Program-made: the position numbers and the translations under genes
DNA from: Curtobacterium caseinilyticum
GTDB taxonomy: Bacteria; Actinomycetota; Actinomycetes; Actinomycetales; Microbacteriaceae
Direction: 5' to 3'
NCBI RefSeq assembly: GCF_030363035.1
Contig: NZ_JAUCMN010000003.1
Coordinates: forward strand, 186,001-250,000
Length of the DNA stretch: 64,000 bases
Notes under the pieces: model-generated
Told to the model about the DNA's origin: nothing
The model's database searches: none
What the model saw: only the letters and a program-made list of their open reading frames with translations
Shown: positions 8,849-18,852 of the stretch, one piece after another
How positions within the stretch are numbered: position 1 is the stretch's first letter
Layout of the letters: each line of letters starts with the position of its first letter

Positions 8849-10047
8849 TGCGCGGCTCCGACCGGCAGCCAACCGGTCACGACGAACTCGTCGGGCTCGT
8901 CACCGGCACCCGCGCGGAGCCAGCCGCCGGCCAGACGAGCACGCTCGCGCATCCCGTCGATGCCGGAGCCGTCGCCGTCGAGCTGGACGAGCGGCGCGTC
9001 GCCACGCGAGGTCACCACGACCCCGAGGCCCGCTCCCCGCCAGTCGAGGACGACCCGCGCCGACGCGGTCCGGCCCTGGTGCTTCAGCACGTTCGTCAGG
9101 CTCTCCTGCACGATCCGGTGGACGACTCCCCCGGCGACGGTCCCGAGCGGTGCCGGATCCCCGTGCTGTTCGAACGACGCCCGCATCCCGAGCTCGCGCA
9201 TGTCCTCGACGAGGTCCGGGACGTCGGACAGTCCGTGCACGGCGACCGGGCCGGTGCCCTGGATCCGTTCGACGAGCGACCGGACGTCACCGAGCGCACT
9301 GCGGCTCACGTCGGCGATGTCACGGAGGGCCGTCGCCGCGGGACCGTCGGCGCCGGCGACCGCCGCCGCACCCTGGGCCTGCGAGACGACCACGGCGAGC
9401 GAGTGTGCCAGGGAGTCGTGCACGTCGCGGGCGATCCTGGCCCGCTCCTGTTCCGCCCGGAGTTCCGCGGTCGTGACCTCGGTCTCACGCTCGGCCTCGA
9501 CGACCCGCACGCGGGCGAGTCCGATCCGCCAGGCGGCGCCGACCGCGACCCCGACGGCCCAGGCGATGCCGCTCGCGCCGGCGATCGCCAGTGTCAGCAG
9601 GACGAGGTCGCTCCGCGTCCCCGACCGGGACGCGGTCCAGTTGCCCCAGACGTCCGGGTCGGCGACGGTGGGCACCGCCATCGCCCACGCCGCGGCGGCG
9701 CTCGCGACGCCGAGCACGGGGACGGCGAGCCACCGGAGCAGCCCGGAGTGACCGGCGCCGACCACGGCGACGACGATCGCGATCGCGAGGTACTCCGGCC
9801 ACGTCGTCGCTCGCGGGCGGCCGATCAGGTGCAGCGCCTGCAGGATCGGCACGACGACCACGAGGCCGAGCGCCGTGGCGGGCATCCAGTTCGCCAGCCC
9901 GATCGCGACGGCGAAGGCGCTCACGACCAGCACGTGACCGGTCAGGTCGCTGCGTCCGGCCTCGGCCACGATCCAGAGCACGAGGTACACGGCGCCGGCG
10001 GCAGGGGCCAGGAGGTGCCGTGCTCGGCGGCGGAGGAAGGAGGTCAT
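8845..10047 (-). CDS. NarL-type sensor histidine kinase (HisKA_3)
   Basis: A 400-residue membrane sensor. About 180 N-terminal residues are mostly hydrophobic helices with short loops and no large extracellular domain. The dimerisation/phosphorylation helix (ARIARDVHDSLAHSLAVVV, His near 210) and a HATPase_c domain follow (IVQESLTNVLKH; GSGIDGMRERARLAGG). The ATG at 10047 begins MTSFLRRRARHLL and gives the family architecture; longer in-frame extensions are low-complexity and rejected. No strong ribosome-binding site was seen. It overlaps the response regulator by 4 nt. An intramembrane-sensing type is likely, but the stimulus is unknown. Confidence 0.9.
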   Translation of the reverse strand: MTSFLRRRARHLLAPAAGAVYLVLWIVAEAGRSDLTGHVLVVSAFAVAIGLANWMPATALGLVVVVPILQALHLIGRPRATTWPEYLAIAIVVAVVGAGHSGLLRWLAVPVLGVASAAAAWAMAVPTVADPDVWGNWTASRSGTRSDLVLLTLAIAGASGIAWAVGVAVGAAWRIGLARVRVVEAERETEVTTAELRAEQERARIARDVHDSLAHSLAVVVSQAQGAAAVAGADGPAATALRDIADVSRSALGDVRSLVERIQGTGPVAVHGLSDVPDLVEDMRELGMRASFEQHGDPAPLGTVAGGVVHRIVQESLTNVLKHQGRTASARVVLDWRGAGLGVVVTSRGDAPLVQLDGDGSGIDGMRERARLAGGWLRAGAGDEPDEFVVTGWLPVGAAQ

Positions 10048-10129
10048 GTCGGCGAGCGTAGGGCGGGCGCTGACACGGGAGCGAGCGGACGCGACGGCTT
10101 TCATCCGAGGGGATGAGAGCCGCTCCGGA

Positions 10130-11092
<963 letters not shown>

Positions 11093-11235
11093 ACCCCCAG
11101 CATGCCCGGCGAGCGGTCGGGACCGTCCACGATGGAGCAGACGACGTCGGGTCGCCGGGACGCACTCGACGTCTTCTGCTCCACCGACGGGCGGATGGCC
11201 GGGACGAGCAGGGCAGGACCGCAGCCCGCGACCCG

Positions 11236-12588
11236 CTACCAGTCGTGGACGGTGCCGTCGGCCAGGCGGTTGAACGGCAGGTACGCCTGCTCGTACGGGT
11301 ACTTGCCCGCCTCGTCGACGTCGAGCGTCACGCCGAGGCCCGGCTCGTCGCCCGGGTGCAGGTAGCCGTCCGTGAAGGTGAACGTCTGGTGGAACACCTG
11401 GTTCGTCTTCGGGCCGTGCTGCATGTACTCCTGGATGCCGAAGTTGTGGATCGCCATGCCGAGGTGCATCTGCGCCGCGAGCCCGACCGGCGAGATGTCG
11501 GTCGGCCCGTGGAACCCGGACTTGACCTGGTACATCGCGGCGTAGTCCATCGTCTTCCGGAGCGGGGTGACCCCGCCCATGTGGGTCACGGCACCGCGGA
11601 CGTAGTCGATGAGCTGGTCGCGGATGATGTCCTTGAAGTCCCAGATCGTGTTGAACACCTCGCCGATCGCGAGCGGCGTGGTGGTGTGCTGCCGGACGAG
11701 CTTGAGCGCCTCCTGGTTCTCGGCGGGGGTGCAGTCCTCGAGCCAGAACAGGTCGTACGGCTCGAGGCTCTTGCCGAGCTTGGCCGCCTGCAGCGGGGTC
11801 ATCCGGTGGTGTCCGTCGTGCAGGAGCGGGAGCTCGGGCCCGAACTCGTTCCGCACGGCCTCGAAGACCGTCGGCACGTGGCGCAGGTACGCGCGGGTGT
11901 CCCAGTCCTCCATCGCCGGGAAGGCGCCGCGCTGCGCCGGCTCGAAGTCGTACCGGACGCCGGCGTTGCCCTCGGTCGTCCGGTTCGACGCGATGCCGTA
12001 GATGCTCTCGAGCCCGGGCACCCCGGTCTGCACGCGGATGGACCGGTAGCCCTCCTCCTGGTGCTCGCGGATCGAGTCGAAGAGCTCCGGGAGCTCCTTG
12101 CCGGAGGCGTGCCCGTACGCCATCAGCCCGGTGCGCGAGGCACCGCCGAGCAGCTGGTAGAGCGGCATCCCGGCGACCTTGCCCTTGATGTCCCAGAGCG
12201 CCATGTCGACGGCGGCGATCGCGGCCATCGTGACCGGTCCGCGGCGCCAGTACGACGAGCGGTACAGGAACTGCCACGCGTCCTCGATGCGCGAGGCGTC
12301 ACGGCCCGCGAGCAGCGGCACGACGTGCTCGGTCAGGTAGGCGGCGACGGCGAGCTCGCGGCCGTTCAGGGTCGCGTCGCCGAGGCCGGTCACACCGTCG
12401 GCGGTCGTGATCCTCAGCGTCACGAAGTTCCGGTTCGGGCTCGTGACGACGACCTCGGCGCGGTCGATGAGCTGACCGCGGTCGGACGACGCCCAGGTGT
12501 CCGGACGACCCGAGGTCGGGTCGGTCGCCGCTCCCCCGTCGCCGGCGCCGGGTACGGGCGCGGCCGGGTTCGTGGTGCTCGTGCTCAT
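11236..12588 (-). CDS. manD: D-mannonate dehydratase, enolase superfamily (ManD/RspA type)
   Basis: Dehydrates D-mannonate to 2-keto-3-deoxy-D-gluconate. The family-like sequence starts near residue 41 ([20 protein letters not shown]); the first 40 residues are a Pro/Ala/Gly extension that may not be needed. By comparison with the characterised family the metal ligands would be Asp258 (LLHDGHH), Glu284 (FWLEDC) and Glu310 (AIGEVF), with His260, His360 and Glu387 in the active site and an Arg185/Tyr197 pair in the mobile loop; all are present. The ATG overlaps the uxuB stop as ATGA. It is the last gene of the uronate operon. The ManD subgroup also contains gluconate dehydratases and weak enzymes, but the UxuB and UxaC context favours mannonate. 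Confidence 0.9.
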   Translation of the reverse strand: MSTSTTNPAAPVPGAGDGGAATDPTSGRPDTWASSDRGQLIDRAEVVVTSPNRNFVTLRITTADGVTGLGDATLNGRELAVAAYLTEHVVPLLAGRDASRIEDAWQFLYRSSYWRRGPVTMAAIAAVDMALWDIKGKVAGMPLYQLLGGASRTGLMAYGHASGKELPELFDSIREHQEEGYRSIRVQTGVPGLESIYGIASNRTTEGNAGVRYDFEPAQRGAFPAMEDWDTRAYLRHVPTVFEAVRNEFGPELPLLHDGHHRMTPLQAAKLGKSLEPYDLFWLEDCTPAENQEALKLVRQHTTTPLAIGEVFNTIWDFKDIIRDQLIDYVRGAVTHMGGVTPLRKTMDYAAMYQVKSGFHGPTDISPVGLAAQMHLGMAIHNFGIQEYMQHGPKTNQVFHQTFTFTDGYLHPGDEPGLGVTLDVDEAGKYPYEQAYLPFNRLADGTVHDW

Positions 12589-13868
12589 CGGAGGACTCCT
12601 TCGTCGACGGTGCCGCGAGCGGGTGCCGCGGCGGTGCGGATGCGGTCGGCCGCCGCGGTGACGGCGTCGACCACGGGTGTGGTGTCGAGGTCGGGCGCGA
12701 TCACGGCGAGGACGTCGTGCACGTCCGAGTCTGGCCCGGGTGCGCCGGGGTCGGTCACCAGCTCGGACTGCTCGGTGCAGTGCAGCCACCAGGCGGCGAC
12801 GGCGGTCGCGGCGCCCGGCCCGATGCCCGACCCCGCATCGCGCGCGAGCCGCCGACGGACCACGTCGACGACCCGGACGGGCAGCTTCTGGGAGCCGCCG
12901 GACGCGATCTGCCGCAGCGTGTGCCGGATGCGCGGGTTCGCGAACCGGTCGACGAGGGAGGCGCGGGCGGCCCGGACCTCGTCCGCGGGCAGCGGGAGCT
13001 CGGCTGCGGCCTCGTCCCAGAGCTTGTCCACTGCCGCCCGGCATCGCGCGTCGTCCATCGCCGACGCCACGGTCTCGTGCCCGAGCATCAGGCCCAGGTA
13101 CGCCAGCAGCGAGTGGGCGCCGTTGAGCAGCCAGAGCTTCCGTTGCTCGTACGGCGTGACGTCGGCCACGAGCCGGACCCCGGCGGTCTCCCACGCGGGC
13201 CGGTCGATGCCGTCGAAGGTGTCCTCGAGCACCCACTCGGCGAACGGCTCGGTCACGACGGGAACGCGATCGTCCGGCAGCGCGTCCGGCAGGTCGGCGA
13301 GCCCGGCGACGTCCTCGTCGGTCGTCGCCGGTGTGATCCGGTCCACCATCGAGCTCGGGAACGTCACGGTCTGCTCGATCCAGGCGCGCAGCGCGTCGTC
13401 GTCGACCGCGCCGAGGACCGCCTCGCGCAGCACCGCCCCGTTGTGGGTGAGGTTGTCGAGGCTGACCAGCGCGATCCGACCGGCGCCGGCGGCACGCCGG
13501 GCGGCGAGCCCGTCGACCAGCCGGGCCGGGACGTCGGCGCCCGGGCGGTAGCCGGCTTCGGTGACCGTCAGCGTGACGATGCTCGTCGTCGGGGACGCGA
13601 CCACGCGCCTCCAGGCCGCCGCGTCGCTGCCGGGGTGGGCGGCCACGATCGTCTCGACCACCTCGGCGGTGTCGCCGTCGGCGCCACGTGTGACCAGCGT
13701 GTACCGGCAGTCCTGCGCCACGAGCGCCGAGGCTGCCGCAGGCGACCGCCCGGTGAACGCGGTGATGCCCCACGGCTCGCCGTCCACCCGCTGCGTGTAC
13801 CAGGCGAGGTGGGCGCGCGCAAAGGCCCCGACTCCGAGGTGTGCGATGCCCGGTCGGCGTTCGGTCAT
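12585..13868 (-). CDS. uxuB: D-fructuronate reductase / mannitol dehydrogenase family (UxuB-like)
   Basis: NAD(H)-dependent polyol/uronate dehydrogenase of 427 residues. The N-terminal Rossmann motif is [17 protein letters not shown]. The family active-site signature [16 protein letters not shown] (Lys, Asn, His) lies in the C-terminal half. Standing between uxaC-type and manD-type genes, it most likely reduces D-fructuronate to D-mannonate; mannitol or tagaturonate cannot be excluded from sequence alone. The ATG start overlaps the upstream isomerase stop (ATGA) and its own stop overlaps manD (ATGA), so it is tightly coupled in the operon. Confidence 0.88.
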   Translation of the reverse strand: MTERRPGIAHLGVGAFARAHLAWYTQRVDGEPWGITAFTGRSPAAASALVAQDCRYTLVTRGADGDTAEVVETIVAAHPGSDAAAWRRVVASPTTSIVTLTVTEAGYRPGADVPARLVDGLAARRAAGAGRIALVSLDNLTHNGAVLREAVLGAVDDDALRAWIEQTVTFPSSMVDRITPATTDEDVAGLADLPDALPDDRVPVVTEPFAEWVLEDTFDGIDRPAWETAGVRLVADVTPYEQRKLWLLNGAHSLLAYLGLMLGHETVASAMDDARCRAAVDKLWDEAAAELPLPADEVRAARASLVDRFANPRIRHTLRQIASGGSQKLPVRVVDVVRRRLARDAGSGIGPGAATAVAAWWLHCTEQSELVTDPGAPGPDSDVHDVLAVIAPDLDTTPVVDAVTAAADRIRTAAAPARGTVDEGVLR

Positions 13869-14737
13869 GCGGACACCGGGACGAGGGAGCGCAGGTACGC
13901 CAGGTTGTCCGCGGTGCGGGCCTCGAGCGGGAGGTCGGTGGAGAAGTCCTCGATCGTGACCCAGCCGTCGTACCCGGCCTGCCGGAGGGCGTCGAGGTAC
14001 TCCGACACCGAGGCCTGCCCGTCGCGCAGCGGCGCCCACTCGTGCTGCCACACCCGGCTGCCGTCGGCCCGGGTCTCGCCGGTGTCCACCCACCGGGCGT
14101 TCTTGACGTGTGCGTGGGCGAGGTACGGCCCGAGCAGCTCGAACGCGGCGAGGTGGTCCTCGTGTCCCTCGATGACGAGGTTGCCGAGGTCGTGGATGAC
14201 GCCGACGTGCTCCGGGTCGAGCCCGTCGACGAGCCGCAGGGCAGCGGAGGCCGACGGGGTGATCGTCATGTGGTGCAGTTCGACGAGCGCCTTCACGCCG
14301 AGGTCGGCCGCGCGCTCCGCCGCCCACTCGAGGTCGGCACGCGTGCGGTCGAACAGCTGCCCGTACGTCTCCCCGGTCCGCTCGCGCTCGCGGCGGTACC
14401 AGGGCATCGTGACGCGGACCTGGCGGGCACCGAGTTCGCTCGTCACGCGGAGCATCGTCTCGACGCCCTCGTGGTCGGACACGGGCTGGTAGCCGCCGAT
14501 GCCGGAGTACTCGAGCCCGGCGGCGTCGGTGGTCCGCGCGATCTCGCCGACACGGTCCGCGATGCCGGAGTACTGCCAGGTGGAGCGGTTCCCGGCCCAG
14601 AAGCCGGACGAGCCGTCCTCGGTGCGGTCGTCGACGATGCGCCACTCGATGCCGTCCCAGCCCTGCTCGGCGAGGGTGTCGGCCGCCTGCGACGGGGTCC
14701 AGTCGGGCGTGGACGCGGTGAACACGGAGAACTTCAC
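13865..14737 (-). CDS. Sugar phosphate isomerase/epimerase-like TIM barrel (AP_endonuc_2 fold)
   Basis: A protein of 290 residues. Family features include [23 protein letters not shown] (metal-site Glu/His), [20 protein letters not shown] (His-x-Lys type) and WVTIEDFS with the last metal Glu. The start is GTG, overlapping the dehydrogenase stop as GTGA. Members of this fold isomerise or epimerise sugars and keto-inositols, or act as metal-dependent lyases on 3-keto glycosides; the actual substrate is unknown. Its place between a Gfo/Idh dehydrogenase and uxuB suggests processing of an oxidised or ketonic sugar. Confidence 0.85.
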   Translation of the reverse strand: MKFSVFTASTPDWTPSQAADTLAEQGWDGIEWRIVDDRTEDGSSGFWAGNRSTWQYSGIADRVGEIARTTDAAGLEYSGIGGYQPVSDHEGVETMLRVTSELGARQVRVTMPWYRRERERTGETYGQLFDRTRADLEWAAERAADLGVKALVELHHMTITPSASAALRLVDGLDPEHVGVIHDLGNLVIEGHEDHLAAFELLGPYLAHAHVKNARWVDTGETRADGSRVWQHEWAPLRDGQASVSEYLDALRQAGYDGWVTIEDFSTDLPLEARTADNLAYLRSLVPVSA

Positions 14738-15975
14738 CGGACTGCTCCTTCCCGGGGAGCGACGACCGGCTCGACGTCGCCCCGGTGGGCGCTGCCTTGC
14801 CCTCGATCACCGGCTCCGACGACCGGCTCGACGTCGTCGTACTCCCCCTCGATCACGTCGTCGATGCGGACGGGCTGCCCGAGCGTGGCGCTGACGTAGA
14901 GCCCGCGGACGGTGGCGAGCGAGATCAGGGCGTCGTCGACGGTGACGCCCGGGTCGCGGCCCTGACGGATCGCGTCGACGATGTCCGTGTACTGGCGCGC
15001 GTGCCCCGCGGCGAAGTGGTCCGGCTCGGCGGGGCCGCCGACGACGTGCTCCGGCGGCACGACCTCGTGCTTCTGGTCGACGGCGTCGGCGACCGCGGTG
15101 GCGTCGGCCGTGGTCGACGCCGACTCGAACGTGGCGGCATCCGGGGCGACGTGGAAGTAGGCGAGCCGGTCGTCGTCGACGATCGCCGAACCGTGGGTGC
15201 CGTACACGGCGTAGCGCGCGGAGAGCCCGGGGTAGGCGGCCGTCGTGCAGTGGATCAGGCCGAGCGCCCCGCCGCGGAACCGGACGGTCGCGACCGCGGT
15301 GTCCTCGACCTCGATCCGGTCGTGGGCGAGGAGGCCGACCTGCGCCGAGATCTCCTCGGGCCGACCGAGTGCCCAGACGAGCAGGTCGACGGTGTGCACG
15401 CCCTGGTTCATCACCGCGCCGCCGCCGTCGAGCGCCCAGGTGCCGCGCCAGTCGCCGGAGTCGTAGTACCCCTGCGAGCGGTACCAGGCGACGCTCGCGA
15501 CCCCGGAGGTCACGGTGCCGAAGTCGCCGCCGTGCGCCGCGCCCGCCACGGCGACCGACGCCGGGTCGAACCGGTGCTGACTGATCACACTGGTGAGCAC
15601 ACCGCGCAAGCGAGCGTCCGAGGCCAACCGCGCGATCTCCCGCGCCCGCGGCATCGTGGTGTCGAGGGGCTTCTCGATGACGACGTGCTTGCCCGCGGCG
15701 AGCGCCGCTGCGGCCAGCTGGACGTGCATGCCGGAGGGGGAGCAGATCGCGACGACGTCGATGTCGGTCGCGGCGATCGCCTGTTCGATCGTCTCGGCGG
15801 TGATCGGGCGTGCGACGCCCGCCGCCTCGAGCTCGTCGGCCGCGCCCGTGGCGGCTGCGGGGACGGCGTCGACGAGGGCGACGACCTGCAGGTCCGGGTG
15901 CTGCACGGCGACACGGGCGTGGTGGCGGCCGATGACGCCGGCGCCGACGACTGCCAGCTTGAGTGGTGTGGTCAT
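14734..15975 (-). CDS. Gfo/Idh/MocA-family oxidoreductase
   Basis: NAD(P)-dependent sugar or polyol dehydrogenase of 413 residues. The Rossmann motif is VVGAGVIGRHHA at 9-20 and the family EKP motif lies at 101-103. The C-terminal alpha/beta domain contains GGGAVMNQGVHTVDLLVWALG, with the catalytic-type Asp/His. The start ATG overlaps the upstream isomerase stop (ATGA), and its stop overlaps the next gene (GTGA). The C-terminal tail carries a small internal duplication (two copies of DDVEPVV/GDVEPVV). It is flanked on both sides by TIM-barrel isomerase-like genes, a layout seen in cyclitol and keto-glycoside pathways. The substrate is not determinable here. Confidence 0.87.
   Translation of the reverse strand: MTTPLKLAVVGAGVIGRHHARVAVQHPDLQVVALVDAVPAAATGAADELEAAGVARPITAETIEQAIAATDIDVVAICSPSGMHVQLAAAALAAGKHVVIEKPLDTTMPRAREIARLASDARLRGVLTSVISQHRFDPASVAVAGAAHGGDFGTVTSGVASVAWYRSQGYYDSGDWRGTWALDGGGAVMNQGVHTVDLLVWALGRPEEISAQVGLLAHDRIEVEDTAVATVRFRGGALGLIHCTTAAYPGLSARYAVYGTHGSAIVDDDRLAYFHVAPDAATFESASTTADATAVADAVDQKHEVVPPEHVVGGPAEPDHFAAGHARQYTDIVDAIRQGRDPGVTVDDALISLATVRGLYVSATLGQPVRIDDVIEGEYDDVEPVVGAGDRGQGSAHRGDVEPVVAPREGAVR
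14761..14836. repeat. 57-bp partial tandem duplication in the Gfo/Idh gene tail
   Basis: A perfect 19-nt copy (beginning GACGACCGGCTC) at 14761-14779 recurs at 14818-14836, and CTCGATCAC recurs between and after the copies at the same spacing. The period of 57 nt (19 codons) keeps the frame. Confidence 0.75.
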
Positions 15976-16808
15976 CGCAGGGTGACTCCGATCTGGTCGG
16001 TGAGCGTGCGGAAGGCCCGTCCGGCGCGACCGAAGGCCGCCGGTCCGGAGAACCCGCCGAGGGAGGTGACGTCGCTGAGGTGCGGTTCGAGGGACGCGTA
16101 GCCGGAGTACCCGGCATCGCGGAGCGCGGTCAGGGTCTCGAGCAGCTCGCCGTCGCCCTCCCCCGCCGGGACGACGGACGAGTCGGCGGCGAGCGCGTCC
16201 TTGACCTGCAGGTAGTCGACGTAGGGCGCGAGCTGCGCCCAGCCGTCGGTGAACGGCCGGACGCCGCACTGCACGTAGTTGGCGTTGTCCCAGGCGAGCC
16301 GCAGCGACGAGGACCCGACACTCTCGACGATGTCGAGCACGCGGTCGGGGACGTCGCCGTAGATGTCCTTCTCGTTCTCGTGCAGCAGGGTGACGCCCTC
16401 GCGCTCGGCCAGGTCGGCGAGCGCGCGCATCCGGACCATGACGTCGTCGCGCACCTCGTCCGCCCTGCGCCCGTCGAAGTAGAACGAGAAGATCCGGATG
16501 TTCGTCGTACCGAGCGCGTGCGCGGCGGCGATCGCGCGGCCCAGCCGCTCGACCTCGTGCTCGACGGGTCGGTCGACGACCACCTTGCCGATCGGCGAGG
16601 CGATCGCGGAGACCGTCTGGCCCCGTTCCTCGAGCAGGCGGTGCAGGCCGGCGAGCTGGTCGTCGTCGAGGTCGACGACGTTCGTGCCCCAGGCGCTGCG
16701 CACCTCGATCGCGCTCGCGCCGAGCGCCTGCAGCACGGCGACCTGGACGGCCGGGTCGGCATCGATCTCGTCGCCGAAGCCGGAGAGCTCCCACGTTGGC
16801 TGGGTCAT
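15972..16808 (-). CDS. Sugar phosphate isomerase/epimerase-like TIM barrel (AP_endonuc_2 fold)
   Basis: A 278-residue member of the same fold as the isomerase two genes downstream, but not a close copy. Features include LSGFGDEIDADPAVQVAVL at the start, TLLHENEKDIYGD (metal-site Glu), LAWDNANYVQCG, YLQVKDA (Lys-Asp strand) and GYASLEPHL (last metal Glu). The ATG is preceded by AAGGAAGGAA. It is the first gene after the permease pair, but a strong hairpin (16825-16868) separates it from them, so expression may be attenuated relative to the importer. Likely role: isomerisation, epimerisation or lyase chemistry on the imported sugar derivative. Confidence 0.85.
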   Translation of the reverse strand: MTQPTWELSGFGDEIDADPAVQVAVLQALGASAIEVRSAWGTNVVDLDDDQLAGLHRLLEERGQTVSAIASPIGKVVVDRPVEHEVERLGRAIAAAHALGTTNIRIFSFYFDGRRADEVRDDVMVRMRALADLAEREGVTLLHENEKDIYGDVPDRVLDIVESVGSSSLRLAWDNANYVQCGVRPFTDGWAQLAPYVDYLQVKDALAADSSVVPAGEGDGELLETLTALRDAGYSGYASLEPHLSDVTSLGGFSGPAAFGRAGRAFRTLTDQIGVTLR

Positions 16809-16824
16809 CGTGTTCCTTCCTTGT

Positions 16825-16868
16825 CGGACGGGAGGCGCGTGGCGGGCTGGCACCGCGCCTCCCGTCCG
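16825..16868. terminator. Hairpin repeat, copy 2 (intra-operon attenuator?)
   Basis: A 15-bp perfect stem (CGGACGGGAGGCGCG and its complement) with a 14-nt loop, 18 nt downstream of the permease stop and 16 nt upstream of the isomerase start. Its position inside an otherwise tightly overlapping operon suggests attenuation or mRNA stabilisation of the transporter part rather than full termination. Confidence 0.65.
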
Positions 16869-16885
16869 TCGTGTGGTTGCGTTCG

Positions 16886-17833
16886 TCACTTGACGGAGCC
16901 GGCGGTGAGCCCGCCGACCAGGTAGCGCTGGAAGATGAGGTAGAGCGCGACGACCGGCACGGCGCAGACGATCGACGCGGCCATCATCTGGCCGTAGATC
17001 GGGACGGCGCCGCCCTCCTGGGCGGTGCCGAGGACCTGCAGCACCACGGCCACCGTGCGGGTGTTCGGGGTCGTCATGATCGTGCTGAAGAGCACGTCGT
17101 TCCAGCCGAGCAGGAAGGCGAAGATCGCGGACACGACGATGCCGGGCCAGGACAGGGGCAGGACGACGCTCCGCAGGATGCGACCGCTCGAGGCGCCGTC
17201 GATGCGGGCGGCCTCCTCGAGTTCCCTGGGCAGGCCACGCAGGTACGTGACCATGACCCACGTCGAGAACGGCAGGGCGAAGGTCAGGTACGTGACGAAG
17301 AGCCCCCAGCGGGTACCGATGACCTGCACGCCCGTCGCGCTCGCGATGTTCGCGAAGACGACGAACACCGGCAGGAGCAGGAGCGTGCCCGGGATCGACT
17401 GCAGGGCGAGGAGCCCGCGGAGGATCGTCAGGCGGCCGAGGAACCGGAACCGGACGAGCACGTACGCGGTCGACACGGCGAGCGCCGCGCTCGCCACCGC
17501 GACGGCACCGGCGGTGAGCAACGAGTTCACGAGGCCCTGGCCCAGCGCCACCGTGTCCCAGATCGCGACGTAGTTCGACAGCGTGAACGCGGACGGGAAG
17601 TACTCGCCGCGGGCGACCGCGACGTCGGAGTTCACGGAGCCGAACAGGATGTACAGCACCGGCACGGCGATGAACGCGACGAGCACCGCGATGACGACGA
17701 CGAGCAACCACCGGGGCAGCAGCCGGGTGACGTCGGTGTCGTACGGACGCCTCGGGCGCTTCGCACCGCCGGCGGTGATGCTCTCGGTGAGCGTCGCGGT
17801 CGGACGGGTGCGGGTCTGGCTGAAGGCGCTCAT
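16886..17833 (-). CDS. Carbohydrate ABC transporter permease (MalG/CUT1 type)
   Basis: Inner-membrane permease subunit of 315 residues with a basic cytoplasmic N-terminus and six predicted transmembrane helices. The EAA loop that contacts the ATPase reads ELEEAARIDGASSGRILRSVVLPL, and the C-terminus ends YLVGGLTAGSVK, typical of MalG-like subunits. It overlaps the upstream permease by ATGA. No ATP-binding subunit is encoded nearby, so a shared MsiK-type ATPase elsewhere is presumed. The substrate is probably a uronate-containing or related sugar, judged from the catabolic genes downstream. Confidence 0.93.
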   Translation of the reverse strand: MSAFSQTRTRPTATLTESITAGGAKRPRRPYDTDVTRLLPRWLLVVVIAVLVAFIAVPVLYILFGSVNSDVAVARGEYFPSAFTLSNYVAIWDTVALGQGLVNSLLTAGAVAVASAALAVSTAYVLVRFRFLGRLTILRGLLALQSIPGTLLLLPVFVVFANIASATGVQVIGTRWGLFVTYLTFALPFSTWVMVTYLRGLPRELEEAARIDGASSGRILRSVVLPLSWPGIVVSAIFAFLLGWNDVLFSTIMTTPNTRTVAVVLQVLGTAQEGGAVPIYGQMMAASIVCAVPVVALYLIFQRYLVGGLTAGSVK

Positions 17834-18852
17834 GCGCGGGCTCCGTCGATGTCGGCAGCGGCGGCCGGGGTCGCTGCGGCGAGCGTCAGCCGGTCGGCTC
17901 GGCGCTGCTTGCGGGTGGGCCCGGCGTCGTCACCGGTGTCGAGCTTGACCGCCCGCAGGTAGACGAACAGCGGGATCGCGACGATCACGAGCGAGCAGAG
18001 CGCCATCGCCGCGGACAGGCCGAAGCGGAACGACTGGAAGCTCGCGATGTACGTCAGGACGGGCATCACCTCGACGCTCGAGGGCAGCGGGTTGCCGAAG
18101 AGCACGAACGGCAGGGTGAAGTTGTTGATGTTGTGCAGGATCGAGATGATCACCGCCAGGCTCAGCGGGCCGCGCAGGTACGGGAAGACGATGTAGCGCA
18201 GCTTCGCCCACCAGGTCACGCCGTCGAGCGCCGCGGCCTCGTGCACCTCGTTGTCGACCGCCTGCAGCCCGGCCAACGAGAGCAGGTAGACGAACGGCCA
18301 GCTCGTCCACACCATGACGCCGGCGAGCGCCCAGTAGGACGCCGAGCCGTTCAGCCAGAGCACGTCGGTGTGCAGGACCGAGTTCACGACGCCCTGCGGC
18401 TGGAGCATGGTGCGGAAGAACGTGCCGACCACGAACGCGGGGAGCACGTACGGGATGAGGTAGATCGAGCGGACGAGACCGCGACCCGGGAACCGGTTCT
18501 GCGTCGAGACCGCCGCCGCGACCCCGATGGGCACGGTGACGGCGGTGACGAGCACCGACAGGGACACCGAGATCCAGATCGAGTGCAGCAGCGGCGAGTC
18601 CGTGAAGGCCTCGGCGAAGTTGGCGAGCCCGACGAACGGGGCGCTGAACCACTGGCGGAGCGTGTACTGGTCGAGGTCGAGCATCGCGATGTACACACCC
18701 ACGAGCAGCGGCACGACGATGACGGCGAGCATGAGGACGCCACCGGGCAGGAGCATCCAGAGCGGACGCTCGCGCTGGTACAGCGGGGTCGTCCCGTGCG
18801 GGCGGACCTCGCGCGCGGTGTCCTGGCGGGGCCGGGTCTGCGTGGTGGTCAT
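17830..18852 (-). CDS. Carbohydrate ABC transporter permease (MalF/CUT1 type)
   Basis: A 340-residue permease with six transmembrane helices and an EAA-like loop (NEVHEAAALDGVTWWAKLRYIVFPYL). It forms the heterodimeric channel with the MalG-type subunit. The ATG at 18852 shares its A with the stop codon of the binding-protein gene (TGATG); a GTG one codon upstream is an alternative. The last 40 residues are a cytoplasmic Ala/Asp/Arg tail. Confidence 0.92.
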   Translation of the reverse strand: MTTTQTRPRQDTAREVRPHGTTPLYQRERPLWMLLPGGVLMLAVIVVPLLVGVYIAMLDLDQYTLRQWFSAPFVGLANFAEAFTDSPLLHSIWISVSLSVLVTAVTVPIGVAAAVSTQNRFPGRGLVRSIYLIPYVLPAFVVGTFFRTMLQPQGVVNSVLHTDVLWLNGSASYWALAGVMVWTSWPFVYLLSLAGLQAVDNEVHEAAALDGVTWWAKLRYIVFPYLRGPLSLAVIISILHNINNFTLPFVLFGNPLPSSVEVMPVLTYIASFQSFRFGLSAAMALCSLVIVAIPLFVYLRAVKLDTGDDAGPTRKQRRADRLTLAAATPAAAADIDGARA

